From contig QNQO01007629.1 of NCBI GenBank assembly GCA_003290165.1, forward strand, positions 62,001 to 126,000: 64,000 bases of DNA. Direction: 5' to 3'. Below, piece by piece: positions 35,846 through 45,983 of this stretch. The notes beneath the pieces were generated by a model. That model saw only the letters and a list, made by a program, of their open reading frames with translations. It ran no database searches and had not been told where the DNA came from. This stretch comes from Berberis thunbergii. Lineage: Eukaryota; Streptophyta; Magnoliopsida; Ranunculales; Berberidaceae. The stretch's first letter is position 1. Every line of letters starts with the position of its first letter. Position numbers and translations under genes: made by a program.

Positions 35846-37160
35846 GCATGGGCGGATCCATGTGTTACGTAAGGGGGTCAATTGCCCCCCTTATCTTTTT
35901 AAAAATTTCATTAAATTATTCCTATTTTTTACATTGCCCTCCTTTAAAATTTTATGTTGCCCCCCTTTATGAAATCATGACTTCTAACTCCACTAAAAAT
36001 TAAAACAATAATTTTTTTTTAACTCCACCCTCACCAATCCCAATCTCAATCCCACTCAATCTCTCTATTTTTTTTATATCTATTTTTTTAATTTCCACCC
36101 TCTCTCTTTCTTTCTCTTTTTTTTTTAATCTCTCTCTCTCTCTCTCTCTTAATTCCTACCAACTCATTTTAATCCATTCACTCCCTACACACGCAGAGAT
36201 CAACAAAGAAACCAGAAGAGAGGTACCATACATGGTGGGTTTGCTTCCCATGTGATTATATTCATATTAAAAATTTTAATTGGGTTGGGGACCGGCTGAG
36301 GAAATTTTACATCATCATCATCATTGGTTTTCTTTTGTTTTGTTAAAAAAAATAAAGAAAAGAAAGAATTAGGATTATCTTACCTCTGACTCAGCTAGCA
36401 TATGGTGGTAAGAGTGATAAAAGATTAGCTAACACATTAGATTAATTGGGGGTTGGGATTTGATCGGCTTTGATTTCTCTTTGATCTTTCAAAATTAAAA
36501 GTAATCAATTGGGTTTGGGGCGGTTGGAAAAACACGATGGTCGTAGGTCGATTCAGTTAAGTTGTTGTTTGTATGCTTCACCTGAGGTAGCCCAAGAAAA
36601 GAAAGTTATCTCTCTCTATACACACATATATTTACCTTTCGAGAAGACAGACAAGAATAAGAAGACAAAGAGAGTGGGTTGGTTGTGTAAGTGTTATCCT
36701 CGGAGGCTCTGACTCAGAAGTGAGTTTCAAAGAAGAGGAGACAGACGGACAGATAAAACAGAAGGAGAAAAGGAAGGAGGATTCCAAAAATAAAATTGTT
36801 TTTCGACAAATTCACTTGAATCCATCCAGTCCAGTCAAGCTACTGCTGCTACTACTCCTTGGACTTGGACTATATCGTCCTGCTACCTCAAAGCCAGAAA
36901 GAAAGCCATAGGTCTGCTCCTCGCCAACTCTCATCTTATACCACTATGTCTGCTTCTGTTTTCTTCAAGTAAAAAGGGAAGCTCTTAATTAGCTAGCTAA
37001 AATTGAATTAATCATGACATGTATATTGTTTGTATGGTTGAATTAATCATCATCTTTTCACGATCACGCCATGTCACCCTGATTGCAAATTAGTATTTTC
37101 GTAAATAGTTATGTATTATTTCTATTTGCCCCCCTTTATCTGCAATCCTGGCTTCGCCCC
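35846..37160. mobile_element. MULE-like non-autonomous DNA transposon nested in copia
   Basis: TTGGTATATG occurs at 35837-35846 and 37161-37170, giving a 9-10 bp target duplication. The termini are imperfect inverted repeats: GGGCGGATCCA at the left and, read in reverse, GGGGCGAAGCCAGGATTG at the right, with GGGGGGCA-type motifs just inside both. The long target duplication favours Mutator-like elements. No transposase. The interior holds a CT microsatellite (36130-36149), several T runs and, at about 36490-36960, less AT-rich sequence that could be a captured host segment. I do not recognise it. Confidence 0.65.
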
Positions 37161-37329
37161 TTGGTATATGATACTATTGATGGATTTAGTTATGCTAAAT
37201 GTATCGAAAATCGCTTTAATCCTATATCAGTATAGTTAATGGATGAGATTGTTTAGGAATACATTTACTTGTAATAGCAAGTTTTTTGAGCTCATAAGGT
37301 TATACACATTTAAATGTAATATATATGGC

Positions 37330-37342
37330 CCAAGTGGGTGAT
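37330..37342 (+). other. Copia polypurine tract region
   Basis: CCAAGTGGGTGAT just before the right LTR, the usual copia pattern of GTGGGAGATT next to TGTTG. Confidence 0.6.
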
Positions 37343-37780
37343 TGTTGAAAAAATCTAATAAGGTGGGCTCACATATGTAATACAATGTGTATTGCTATCT
37401 TAAAGCGTAGTCCATCAAATATGTGATCTAATAGGAGTGTTGGACTATAAGGTATTATTAAATAATATGGTGTAATTAAGGATGTAATTTCTAATTCAAT
37501 GAGGGGCAGAATTGAAAATTCACAGTCTGTAAGTTATACGGTTATAACTTACGAGCGTTATAAATATGTGGTTGGTCCCCGATTGAGCGTTGCGTAAAAT
37601 ATGTTGTTTTCTGTATCCTCTCAACAAAGACTCTAAGCAATACGCTTGAATCAATCGGAAGATCCGACTCATCACAATCAAGAAAAAATCACTATGGATC
37701 AAGGTATGTTTCTGTTCTTTCTTTGTTTCCATTGAATCAACTAGAGTTTGATGTTATTTGGTTAGATCTTAGATCCAACA
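37343..37780 (+). repeat. Copia right LTR
   Basis: TGTTGAAAAAATC... to ...TTAGATCCAACA, followed by CCACA. Confidence 0.93.
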
Positions 37781-37785
37781 CCACA

Positions 37786-38646
37786 TTCATCCAAAACTCA
37801 TTTCAACTGTACAAAACTGGTAGTTCGATGCCTAATATTTCACGTCTAACATTCATAGATTCAGACACAAAATGGCAAACTAGCTTACAAAATAAAGAGG
37901 ATAGTTTTAGCTCCTTTTGGATTTACATCATTTATTTCTCTCTCCATTAGACTACATAGTATGGTTTATAAAAGCAAAAGGAACATCTGGCAGCTCTTGC
38001 ATCAGTTGGTTCCATCGTATTCTATATCAAAATATTTTCCTTAAACTTCCTTGGTGGTTTTGATGGAGCAATCATGTGTTACAAAGCACAATTCATCCAT
38101 GGTTGGATATACTATTCAAACAGCATGTAGGGAGGTGCCCTCCCTTCATTTAGTTGTCATTGGGAATAATTGATATTGAACTTCGAGCAGAGCTTTATTT
38201 ATCTTGCTTAGTTGTGTCTCCTATGTGTGATTTTCATCCAATATCAAATGTATATCAGGGTCCGACTTTGTCATTTTAGTTCTCTTGGTTGGCTCTACCA
38301 TTGTTGTAGTGCCGACATGTCATCTTATCTTATTTATGATTATTGTTATTATCCTGTTTCAGTCCAATTTTGTTACTATGATTAGATGATTTCTATGAGG
38401 TGCCTTAATTGAAATCTCTTCACCATAAGGCCCCATATGCTTACCCTAACTTGTGTATTTTGATGGTAGTGTCATGGATTTTGTAGTACTTTTTACTCCA
38501 TGGCATTTTTATTTCTTGCCCATATGAACAGCAAAGGACTTGACTGCATTTGTTGCTGAACAGAAACTTGGGTCTGCAATGCCATCAAGTTAACAAGGCC
38601 AACAGTTGTTATGAAAGAAAAAGAAAAAAATCACCTTTCTGAGCAA
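37786..38646. other. Spacer between copia and Reina-like element
   Basis: No recognised gene. A short open stretch near 38533-38592 (AKDLTAFVAEQKLG) lies after a CAG, as an exon would, but has no support beyond that. The end, GCTTC, is the putative target site of the next element. Confidence 0.4.
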
Positions 38647-38651
38647 GCTTC

Positions 38652-38998
38652 TGTCACGGTTTAGTTAACGAAGAAACAGGTGGGAAGTTTAAATGGAGAA
38701 GAAGAGGGGTAAAATGTAATTTGTGAATTTTTTTTTCGGTTGGGACTACTGTTGAGTAACATGTGTCATAATGTAGTGGTCTAATTTGAAATTTTTTGCT
38801 ATACTTTCCCTTTAAAAGGGGGAAGAAAACCCTAAACAGGGCAGGTATTTTGGGTATTAGCTCTTATAGTCGCAATCACTTAAATTGAGAAATTTTCTTT
38901 GTAATTTTTCATTCACTTTGTTGAATATCGAATCAGTATTCCTTTCTTCTTATCTCTTGTTCTTGATTGTGAGATCTGATCTTGTCAATTACGTGACA
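38652..38998 (+). repeat. Reina-like element left LTR
   Basis: Starts TGTCACGGTTTAG, a common chromovirus LTR start, and ends in ACGTGACA. It aligns with the right LTR from GGGAAGTTTAAATGG (about 38692) to the end. The primer-site-like TTGATATCAAAGC follows at 39000-39012. Confidence 0.75.
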
Positions 38999-39034
38999 AT
39001 TGATATCAAAGCTCCTTCGATCCAAACCCTAACA

Positions 39035-40750
39035 ATGGAAACAAGGGCTCGTGAAATGGAATCGTTCATGAAGGATACGAAGAAGCAATTAGCAGATTCA
39101 TCAAATCAAATGGAATAGATGAAGTCTGAACTTAGAAGGATATCACAGAATAGTGAGAAGCGTTTAGACACGAAGATGGATAAACTTCTGCAACTGTTCC
39201 AAAATGCCATGGGCTCGAACATAGGAGGAGATTCACAGGTTACGACAACCATCGGTAACCAGACACGAGTACCCTCCCTCTCCCCCATTGAATTTAGAGG
39301 TAATTATATGTTTCATTTCCTCGCTTTGATGGATCTAACCCTAGGTCTTGGGTGACAGAAAGTGAACGATTCTTTCATTTACACAATATTGTTGAGGATT
39401 GTAAGGTCTCCATTACTTCCATCCATTTTGATGACAAAGCTGATAATTGGTTTTTAGATTACCAACTCACCCAACCACACATCAAATGGCCTGATCCGGT
39501 CAAAGATTTGTGCCTTCTTTTTTAGCTAGGATCCCATTACTGGCAACTATGTGGATGCCTTCAACAAAATTTCTCAAGACCAGTTTGTCGAGATCTATTA
39601 TACCCATTTTGAGGAATTAATGTCTCTCATGCTTCTTCATAATCCATCTTTGACTGAACCATATTTTGTACTCAGTTTTCTAAGTGGTCCACAACAGGAA
39701 ATCAAAACCGTTTTCCAAATGTTTAAGCCAACTACAATAGCATAGGCTTTCTCTTGGGCTTGTATGCAAGAATCCTTCACATCTCAGCAGACCTTAGTTG
39801 TTTCTCAATCCACAACTTCATCTCAGCATCCTAAGAGATCTTATTCAACACCCTACCAGACAACACCTTGGTCTAGGAACCAAAACATGCCAAACCATGT
39901 TTCACAATATCCGCAACAAAACATACCCCCTCGCATGTGAAACCATTCTCCCATAGCCCCGGTCCATCTATTCCTCCTATCAAGTTCTCCTCCCCAACTC
40001 CTCCAATCAAACAACTCACCCCAATTCAAATGAAACTGATAAGGGAGAAGGGATTGCGTTATACTTGTGATGAGATTTACAAACCGGGACACTTATGTAA
40101 GACCCAACACCTATATATGCTCATTCCTGACTCTGACAACCAAGAGGACCACTCTCCTTTATTGGAAAACACTAACAATTTGGTTCAAGAAATACAATCA
40201 GAAATGGAACTGTCTTTACATGCCCTTCATGGGAACCAATCATCCAATACCATTCTTCTTAAAGAATACATTAAGAAACACAACATTTCCATCCTCATAG
40301 ACACGAGTAGCACCCACTCTTTCATTGACCCCAAGGTGATTAAGAACACTAACTGGCCTACGGTGAGCACACCCCAAATGATTGTGAAAGTGGCAAATGG
40401 CCAACACCACCTTAGTAATGCCCTTCGCCAACCACTCATATGGACTATGCAAAATCATTGGTTTGAAGGGAATGTTAAGGTATTACCATTAGGTGGTTAT
40501 GACATGGTTCTAGGTGGGGATTGGCTCAAACCCCTTGGCAATATCATCATCAACCTCCAATCATTACAACTGACCATTTCTTATCATGGTCGCCAAATAA
40601 CCCTTCAAGGCGTGTCAGACTCTGCCTTTTTATTCCTCATTGGACCCTCAAAGTTCTCCAAATTTGTTAAGAAGCATTCCCCTCTTTTATTGCTCACATA
40701 TTCTTCGTTACCACAACCAATGAAACTCCATCTTATTTCCCTCAAATTTT
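39035..40750 (+). pseudogene. Reina-like gag and protease
   Basis: The ATG at 39035 (METRAREMESF) opens a gag broken by a stop at 39116-39118 and a frameshift near 39300. Capsid motifs PRFDGSNPRSWV, ERFFHLHNI, ADNWFLDYQ and DAFNKISQ match chromoviral gag. A degenerate zinc knuckle (YTCDEIYKPGHLC) is at about 40057-40098. The protease position reads ILIDTSSTHSFIDP (about 40295-40335), where chromoviruses have IDSGSTHNFI, so the catalytic glycine is replaced. LGGDWLKPLG at about 40513 is the usual protease C-terminal motif. Confidence 0.85.
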
Positions 40751-41134
40751 AGGTCTGTTATAGTCATTTTCAGAGGTATTCCAAAGCCCAACTTCACTTC
40801 CTCCTCCCCGTAGCCTTGACCATAACATTCCCCTAAAACCCAACTCAATCCCCACCTCACAAGCTCCATATATGCTACCTCATATCCAAAAAGATGTAGT
40901 TGAGAAATTGGTCAGAGAAATGTTAGAAGCGGGCCTAATCCAGTGCTCCCATAGTCCCTTTGCTGCACCTATTTTATTGGTGAAGAAAAAAGAGAAAACT
41001 TGGCAATTTTATGTGGACTATAGATGTCTAAATGAACTCACCATCAAGGATAAGTTTCCTATTTTTCCTATGTGCCCATGTCTTTTCCATGTTAGATTTT
41101 AGATTCGGATATCACCAAGTATTAGTCCACCCCA
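40750..41134 (+). pseudogene. Reina-like RT, N-terminal part before the CACTA insertion
   Basis: PHIQKDVVEKLVREMLEAGLI, SHSPFAAPILLVKKK and KTWQFYVDYRCLNELTIKDKFPI are the opening RT blocks. After a frameshift, FGYHQVLVHP leads to the CACTA insertion at 41135. The rest of the RT is at 52398. Confidence 0.88.
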
Positions 41135-41149
41135 CACTACACCAAAAAC

Positions 41150-41700
41150 CCCCCATTAGCAACAGTTCTATACCGTGGGCGTAAGCCATTGTCACGGCTA
41201 AGAGTCGTGGGCTACAGAGGCGTCGCGAAATTCCTTGTAACAGCTATAAACCGTTGCTAAACATTGTAGCAACGGTTTTATGCTTGAATGGGGGAGGTGA
41301 TTTTCAGCATTTAGCCACGGTTCTAAATCGTTGCAAGAACAATAGCAACGGTTTTTAGCCGTGGCAAAAATAGCCACGGTTTTAAGCCGTGACAAAGTGT
41401 AGATATTAGCAACGGTTATAAACCGTGTCTAACAAGGTAGCAACGGTTTGTAGCCGTGGCTAACCCTGGCCACGGTTTTAAGCTGTGGCTAAACAGTGAG
41501 AAATAAACCGTGGCAAACGTGATAGCAACGGTTTTTAGCCGTGGCTAACCTTGGCCACGGTTTTAAGCCGTAGCAACTTATGAAGAACGCCCACGGTTCA
41601 TAGCCGTGGCAAGCTGTAACCACGGTTGTAAGCCGTTGGCAATTAAAACAAAATTCAAAAAAAAAATATGTTTTGTTGCAACGGTTTCAAACCGTTGCAA
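41150..41700. repeat. CACTA left subterminal repeat array
   Basis: About 15 copies of a ~20-bp motif such as GCAACGGTTTTTAGCCGTGG, each an imperfect palindrome, in both orientations. In characterised CACTA elements such repeats bind the TNPA-type protein; here that role is inferred. Confidence 0.88.
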
Positions 41701-42090
41701 ATTAATATAATCGAAAATAAAATTTATATTTTTTTTTTGCTGCTGCAGCAAAATCACAGCCGTGGCACCTGCAAAATCAGTCCTTAGACATAGTCCACAC
41801 AAATGAGACAAAAGAATCATGAATTGGATGAACTAATTCAGCCTAAATTAAACAAATTAATTATCAATAATAATTCAGCATATTACAAGCAATTGGTCAT
41901 CGTGATTGCTCCAAACCTCCAACATGATCACTTAATCAAATACATAATTATTCCTAATACAACTGGGTGATGTCCCTTTCAAAACACCTCCATGTTAGGC
42001 CAATCAGTTGCCTAGGTTACTAGATGCCAATAGATCCAACGGTTGTCGTTAACATCATGCAAAAAAGGTGGGTTCTGCTAGTAACATTAC

Positions 42091-42274
42091 CAGTAACACT
42101 GCGAAAATTAAAATCTGCTAGTCCTTTTCCAGATGAGTTCTGCTAGATAGCTTCTAAAGCTGGAACTATGGGAGCTACATCCGATCCACTAGCAAGAAAA
42201 CCAAGTCTGGTGAAATCATTTGCCATCTCAGCATAGTCCTCATTTACAGCATGAACAACAGCATCAATCAAAAT
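42091..42274 (-). pseudogene. Captured exon of a plant ABC1-like (AarF) kinase
   Basis: A 184-bp exon on the minus strand, bounded by an AG acceptor (AAATAG before ATTTTG) and a GTAATG donor. It encodes ILIDAVVHAVNEDY, AEMANDFTRLGFLASG, VAPIVPALEAI, a stop, then GKGLADFNFRSVTG. This matches the conserved region after the kinase core of plastid ABC1-like kinases (ABC1K family), where the stop position is normally tryptophan, so TGG became TAG. Intact proteins act in plastoglobule and quinone metabolism. Only this exon is present. Confidence 0.75.
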
Positions 42275-43035
42275 CTATTTATTTTGCTGCAAATACAGAA
42301 GGATAAAGAGAGTGAGCACCATGTTGCAAATAGACCAGAAGGCAACCTGTTCCTGTGCATGTATATGTGTACCATATGGCACATCACAGCTTCTAAAATC
42401 TAAAAATAGTAGATTTAGGAATATCCAAAGAGATACCATATAACCATTCTGTTCTGAATGAACACATATTTGACAAGGAAAAATTCGGATTCAAGCTGAT
42501 GAGAAACAATACGCACCACTGTGCGACAATTCTGTTTTTCTTTTCCCTTCTGGTTTTTTCTCTTTTATATTTCATATTTCTTCCTATTCATAATCAAACT
42601 TTATTCGATATGTCACTTTACATGAAACTTAGCAAATAGTTAATGATATCGAGCTAATATTAGAATGTGAAGATTTTCATAACAATCATTATGACATAAA
42701 TATTCAAGGAACGAAGAACAAAGAGGGGCGGTTTCAGGGCCTTTTGGTTTTTTTTTCTGTTTGCAGTAGTAGGTAATTGCTCTGTTTTCAGCAGCAGCCC
42801 TATCAGGTTATGTTTCAGCAGCAACTTGTTTGGTTTTGTTTTTAGCAGTGGTTACACTTCCGTTTGGTAATTGCTCTGAAGTGTGTTTGTTGAATTGGGT
42901 GTTATTCTTTGGTGAAGTCACTTTTTGAGAAAATTATGGATATAGTTGAGATTTTTCAGTGACATGCCTAACATATCTATGCATTCCTTATGCTGGATTT
43001 TTTCTACCAGAAAAAATGAAAAAAACCAAACAAAC

Positions 43036-43253
43036 TAAACAAATATGATCCAGTTAGTAGTTTTGATCAAGAAAACTGCTACGATGACATTAGAAGATGT
43101 GCTTCTTCCTATGGGTTTCTTCTTTGTACTAGATTAGACTTGAGGATAGGCAAGCAAACTTGTTACGCTGCAACCCCATTACCGTTGAATGGATTCATGT
43201 GCAGTCCTCCCAAGTATAGAATGGTGTCAGATGTAACTTCCTGTAGGTAAGTT
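43036..43253 (+). other. Open exon-like frame of unknown origin
   Basis: Reads KYDPVSSFDQENCYDDIRR, then GFLLCTRLDLRIGKQTCYAA and PLPLNGFMCSPPKYRMVSD without a stop for about 70 codons, and ends at TGTAG before GTAAG, a plausible donor. It lies on the + strand, opposite to the other captured fragments. I recognise no family. It may be another captured exon or chance. Confidence 0.3.
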
Positions 43254-43389
43254 CAAAATGTTCTCTTAGGAGAACTTAAATGCATGAGTAGAAGAAGTCG
43301 AGTGCTGCTTGTTTCTTATTCAATTTACTTCCATAGTTCCATACCAACTTTAGCAATCCTCCTAATTTTCATAGATTTGAGTATATGCT

Positions 43390-43545
43390 TTACTTTCTTA
43401 GTCAGAAATTTATTCTCATGGTTGAATCTCGTACTTTTATACCCAAAAAGTGCTCGAGAGGAACCAAACCCTTTGTATGGATATTCTTACATACCCCGGT
43501 AACAACTAAGTCACCGACATATACAACTAATGAAATAAAGCCCTA
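43390..43545 (-). pseudogene. Ty1/copia reverse-transcriptase relic inside the CACTA element
   Basis: The minus strand reads GFISLVVYVGDLVVTG, corresponding to the copia catalytic YVDDLVVTG block (first Asp replaced by Gly), then PLEHFLGIKVRDST, the downstream LGIEV block. About 20 residues between the blocks are missing. The + strand ORF at 43284-43502 is its shadow. Confidence 0.6.
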
Positions 43546-43848
43546 GAAACTGACAGAAGAATATTGCATGATCATATTTACTGGTTTGATTCATGACATA
43601 AGAGCTAACTGAAGTATCCATTCTAATTGGTTACTCAATTCCATTCTTATTATGCTGAACAAAAAAAAAGTAAGAAGAAGAGAAAAAAAACACATTCTAG
43701 ATAAAGCAATCAAACTTCAGTATCCTCAGGGCATGTTTTACATGAGACAACTGAAGTGAAGAAACTAAAAGGCTAGATTAATGCTCAAAATTTATCACTT
43801 CAACTAACCACATGATAGGTAGAATATTTGAAGAGAATGTAAAGGTAC

Positions 43849-43901
43849 CTGATTCCGGTATGAATAGAAATCATTGGATCCAAGAATCGTAATATCAAGA
43901 C
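43849..43901 (-). pseudogene. Captured dienelactone-hydrolase-like exon 2
   Basis: A 53-bp exon, CAG before GTCTTG and GTACCT after, encoding LDITILGSNDFYSYRNQ. It follows the 44545-44640 exon in phase (G plus GT) and matches the ISILGAE strand of plant dienelactone hydrolase family proteins, where the glutamate/aspartate after ILGA is usually conserved. Confidence 0.6.
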
Positions 43902-44544
43902 CTGCATGAGAAATTCTGTTAGGACTAGGATACTCGAAGTTCATAATCTTAAACAAATGAACAAAAAGCACCAGCAATACCTTGCAAGAGCAGCTTCTGT
44001 AGTACAACACCAAACTAGGCAACAGTTTCAACCTGAATGCACAAAGAAAATGCGACTTTTTAGGACAAGTATCCAATATTGGAGTTTCTACCATCCTGAC
44101 AACAAAACTTACTTTGTCAAAAAAACAAAAAAAAATTGAAAGGAAACTAACAAAGACCAGGCAGCATATACTTATTTCCATTCAAAACTACTTAAAAAAT
44201 CAACATAGCTGGAACTAGAAGGGATAAATGGAAGCATTATAGGCAGCATATACTTAAAAAATTATCATATCTGTACTGTATACACTATGCAGACAACAAC
44301 TTGAAATGCTTAACAATAGGATGAACATTAGAACATGCAGACCTTAGAACATGCAGCATCCAAACTTCATGAAATCCTACCAATTTTAATACCAGGCAGA
44401 CCTTAGAACAATAGGTAACTAGTTATAGAACTCGCTTTGAAGTCATTTATAGATCATTTGTGATTAAAATTTGGCAGCCTCTTAATTTGAAAGAAAAGAT
44501 TTATTACAGAAAAGATATAAGATATTTAGAGAAAAATGTCATAC

Positions 44545-44640
44545 CCTTGATATCATCCACAGTTACGAATGTAGGATGGCACATGACTGCATCTTTGATG
44601 TCACCTGACTTTGCAAGTTTCAACCCCGAACCCAAAATTG
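44545..44640 (-). pseudogene. Captured dienelactone-hydrolase-like exon 1
   Basis: The minus strand encodes LKLAKSGDIKDAVMCHPTFV and TVDDIKG, then a GTATGA donor. Plant dienelactone hydrolase-family proteins have ELAKS..IQAAVLLHPSFVTVDDIK at this place. The GGK segment before it is degenerate and the acceptor is uncertain, so the 5' border is approximate. The upstream catalytic part is not present. Confidence 0.65.
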
Positions 44641-45174
44641 GTTACTTTTTACACTAGGGATGAAGAAATCAAACAAATGGGTATTCAAAAACACCCATTA
44701 CAAATCCAAACAAAAATCAAGTTCTTAATTTGGACTGAAGCTTCAGAATAAAGTATAGAGCCAAGCAAAGCTATGCGCCTTCACAAGTACTTGCCACAAT
44801 TACCTGCAATTGTCAACCAAGCAAAGTTAGCTTTTATAGCTTGACAAGAAGCTCAAACCAATCATGCATTCGAAGAAAAACAAATGCTGGAAAAAATAAG
44901 TTTTGTTAGTTATAAAAGTTATCATTTAACTTTTCCATTTCCAGTCACTCTGAATCTCCACTTTGAAAGACGTCATTCAAATTGAATTACTAGTTTGCAA
45001 TCAAGTAATAAACAAAGATTGCTGAATTTCATTGACATACGAGACTTTTGCAACATTTTCAAGCAAAGACTAGGAGCATTTGAGGAAGTTGTTGACAGAT
45101 GATTACAACTCACCAGGTTACAAATTCATCGCAAGTCACTTACCGAAATAAAAAAAGCTGTGATGCATGCACAA

Positions 45175-45288
45175 TTAGCTGAAATACTCAGGGTTTTCCC
45201 TGCTTTGAATTAGAGGTACCCTATCTTGTCTCCAAACTACTCGCTCTTCATATAGTGCAGAAGCTACTTCTATATACAATTGATGTTC
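45175..45288 (-). pseudogene. Captured GAR formyltransferase, last exon with native stop
   Basis: CAG acceptor at 45289-45291, then EHQLYIEVASALYEERVVWR and QDRVPLIQSRENPEYFS followed by TAA (45175-45177). This is the C-terminus of plant phosphoribosylglycinamide formyltransferase (PurN/PUR3, third step of purine synthesis). The DNA downstream (to about 45000 on the minus strand) probably continues into its 3' UTR. No nonsense mutation in this exon. Confidence 0.85.
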
Positions 45289-45406
45289 CTGAAACAGATT
45301 ATCGAAGGTAGAAACGTTGATTCATTAGTGGCACATTATATTTTTGCGCATATTTAACAATGATGCGAGCAACCAAATTTAGAAAAGTTAATCTAGGTAT
45401 AATTAC

Positions 45407-45525
45407 CTCTTGTAGCACCCTCGCAGCCAACTCCTCTGCTGTGTCATTTGCCAGTACAGGTACAACCTTTTGAGCAAGAATACGACCGGAATCATAGTTT
45501 TCATCGACAAAGTGTATAGTGGGAC
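45407..45525 (-). pseudogene. Captured GAR formyltransferase, penultimate exon
   Basis: A 119-bp exon between ACTCAG and GTAATT: GPTIHFVDENYDSGRILAQK, VVPVLANDTAEELAARVLQE. The HFVDE-Y-D-G-ILAQ block carries the folate-binding/catalytic aspartate region of PurN enzymes. It joins the last exon in frame (QE then EHQLY). The N-terminal exons, with the catalytic Asn/His region and the transit peptide, were not captured, so no enzyme can result. Confidence 0.88.
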
Positions 45526-45983
45526 CTGAGTACCTTATAAAGTAAAACATATCCATTTTCAGAAGTAGATTGACATAATAATAAGAAATCAAATTTTTTT
45601 TAAATAAAAATGGAAGGTTAAGAGTTAATTTTGTTTTGTCCAAAAACACTAATAACGGTTCAGAAGTTAAGAGAGGGGTCAATTAAAATAAATTTGACAA
45701 GAGTAGTAAAAGTCTTAGGTCTGGGTAACAAATATGAAAATGTCTTGACACAACCACAACTATCATCAAGTATGAAAATTTCACACTGAATCACAACTAT
45801 GCATGGATGGCAACAAAGAAATGTCTGTAGAATGCATAAAAAAAAACTTTTATGCCTGCCTCCAGAAAAGAAACGCCATAGTGGTAAATAATAATATGGC
45901 AGAACTATCAAAAGTTTCAAGATAACATCCAAAAGTACCCATATTACAGCTTTCAGGTACAACAATGAGAAGACGGAACTTAC

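Larger units (their letters stand above)
29925..37780 (+). mobile_element. Ty1/copia retrotransposon, full length but inactive
   Basis: LTRs of 431 and 438 bp, a perfect CCACA TSD (29920-29924 and 37781-37785), a tRNA-Met primer site, gag, then protease, integrase, RT and RNase H in copia order, and a purine-containing CCCAAGTGGGTGA before the 3' LTR. The coding frame has many stops and frameshifts. A 1.3-kb DNA transposon is nested between RNase H and the purine tract. Confidence 0.95.

Noticed and set aside
43284..43502. Hydrophobic + strand ORF of 72 codons
   Set aside because: Its opposite strand carries copia RT motifs (VVYVGDLVVTG, FLGIKV), which explain the region better.
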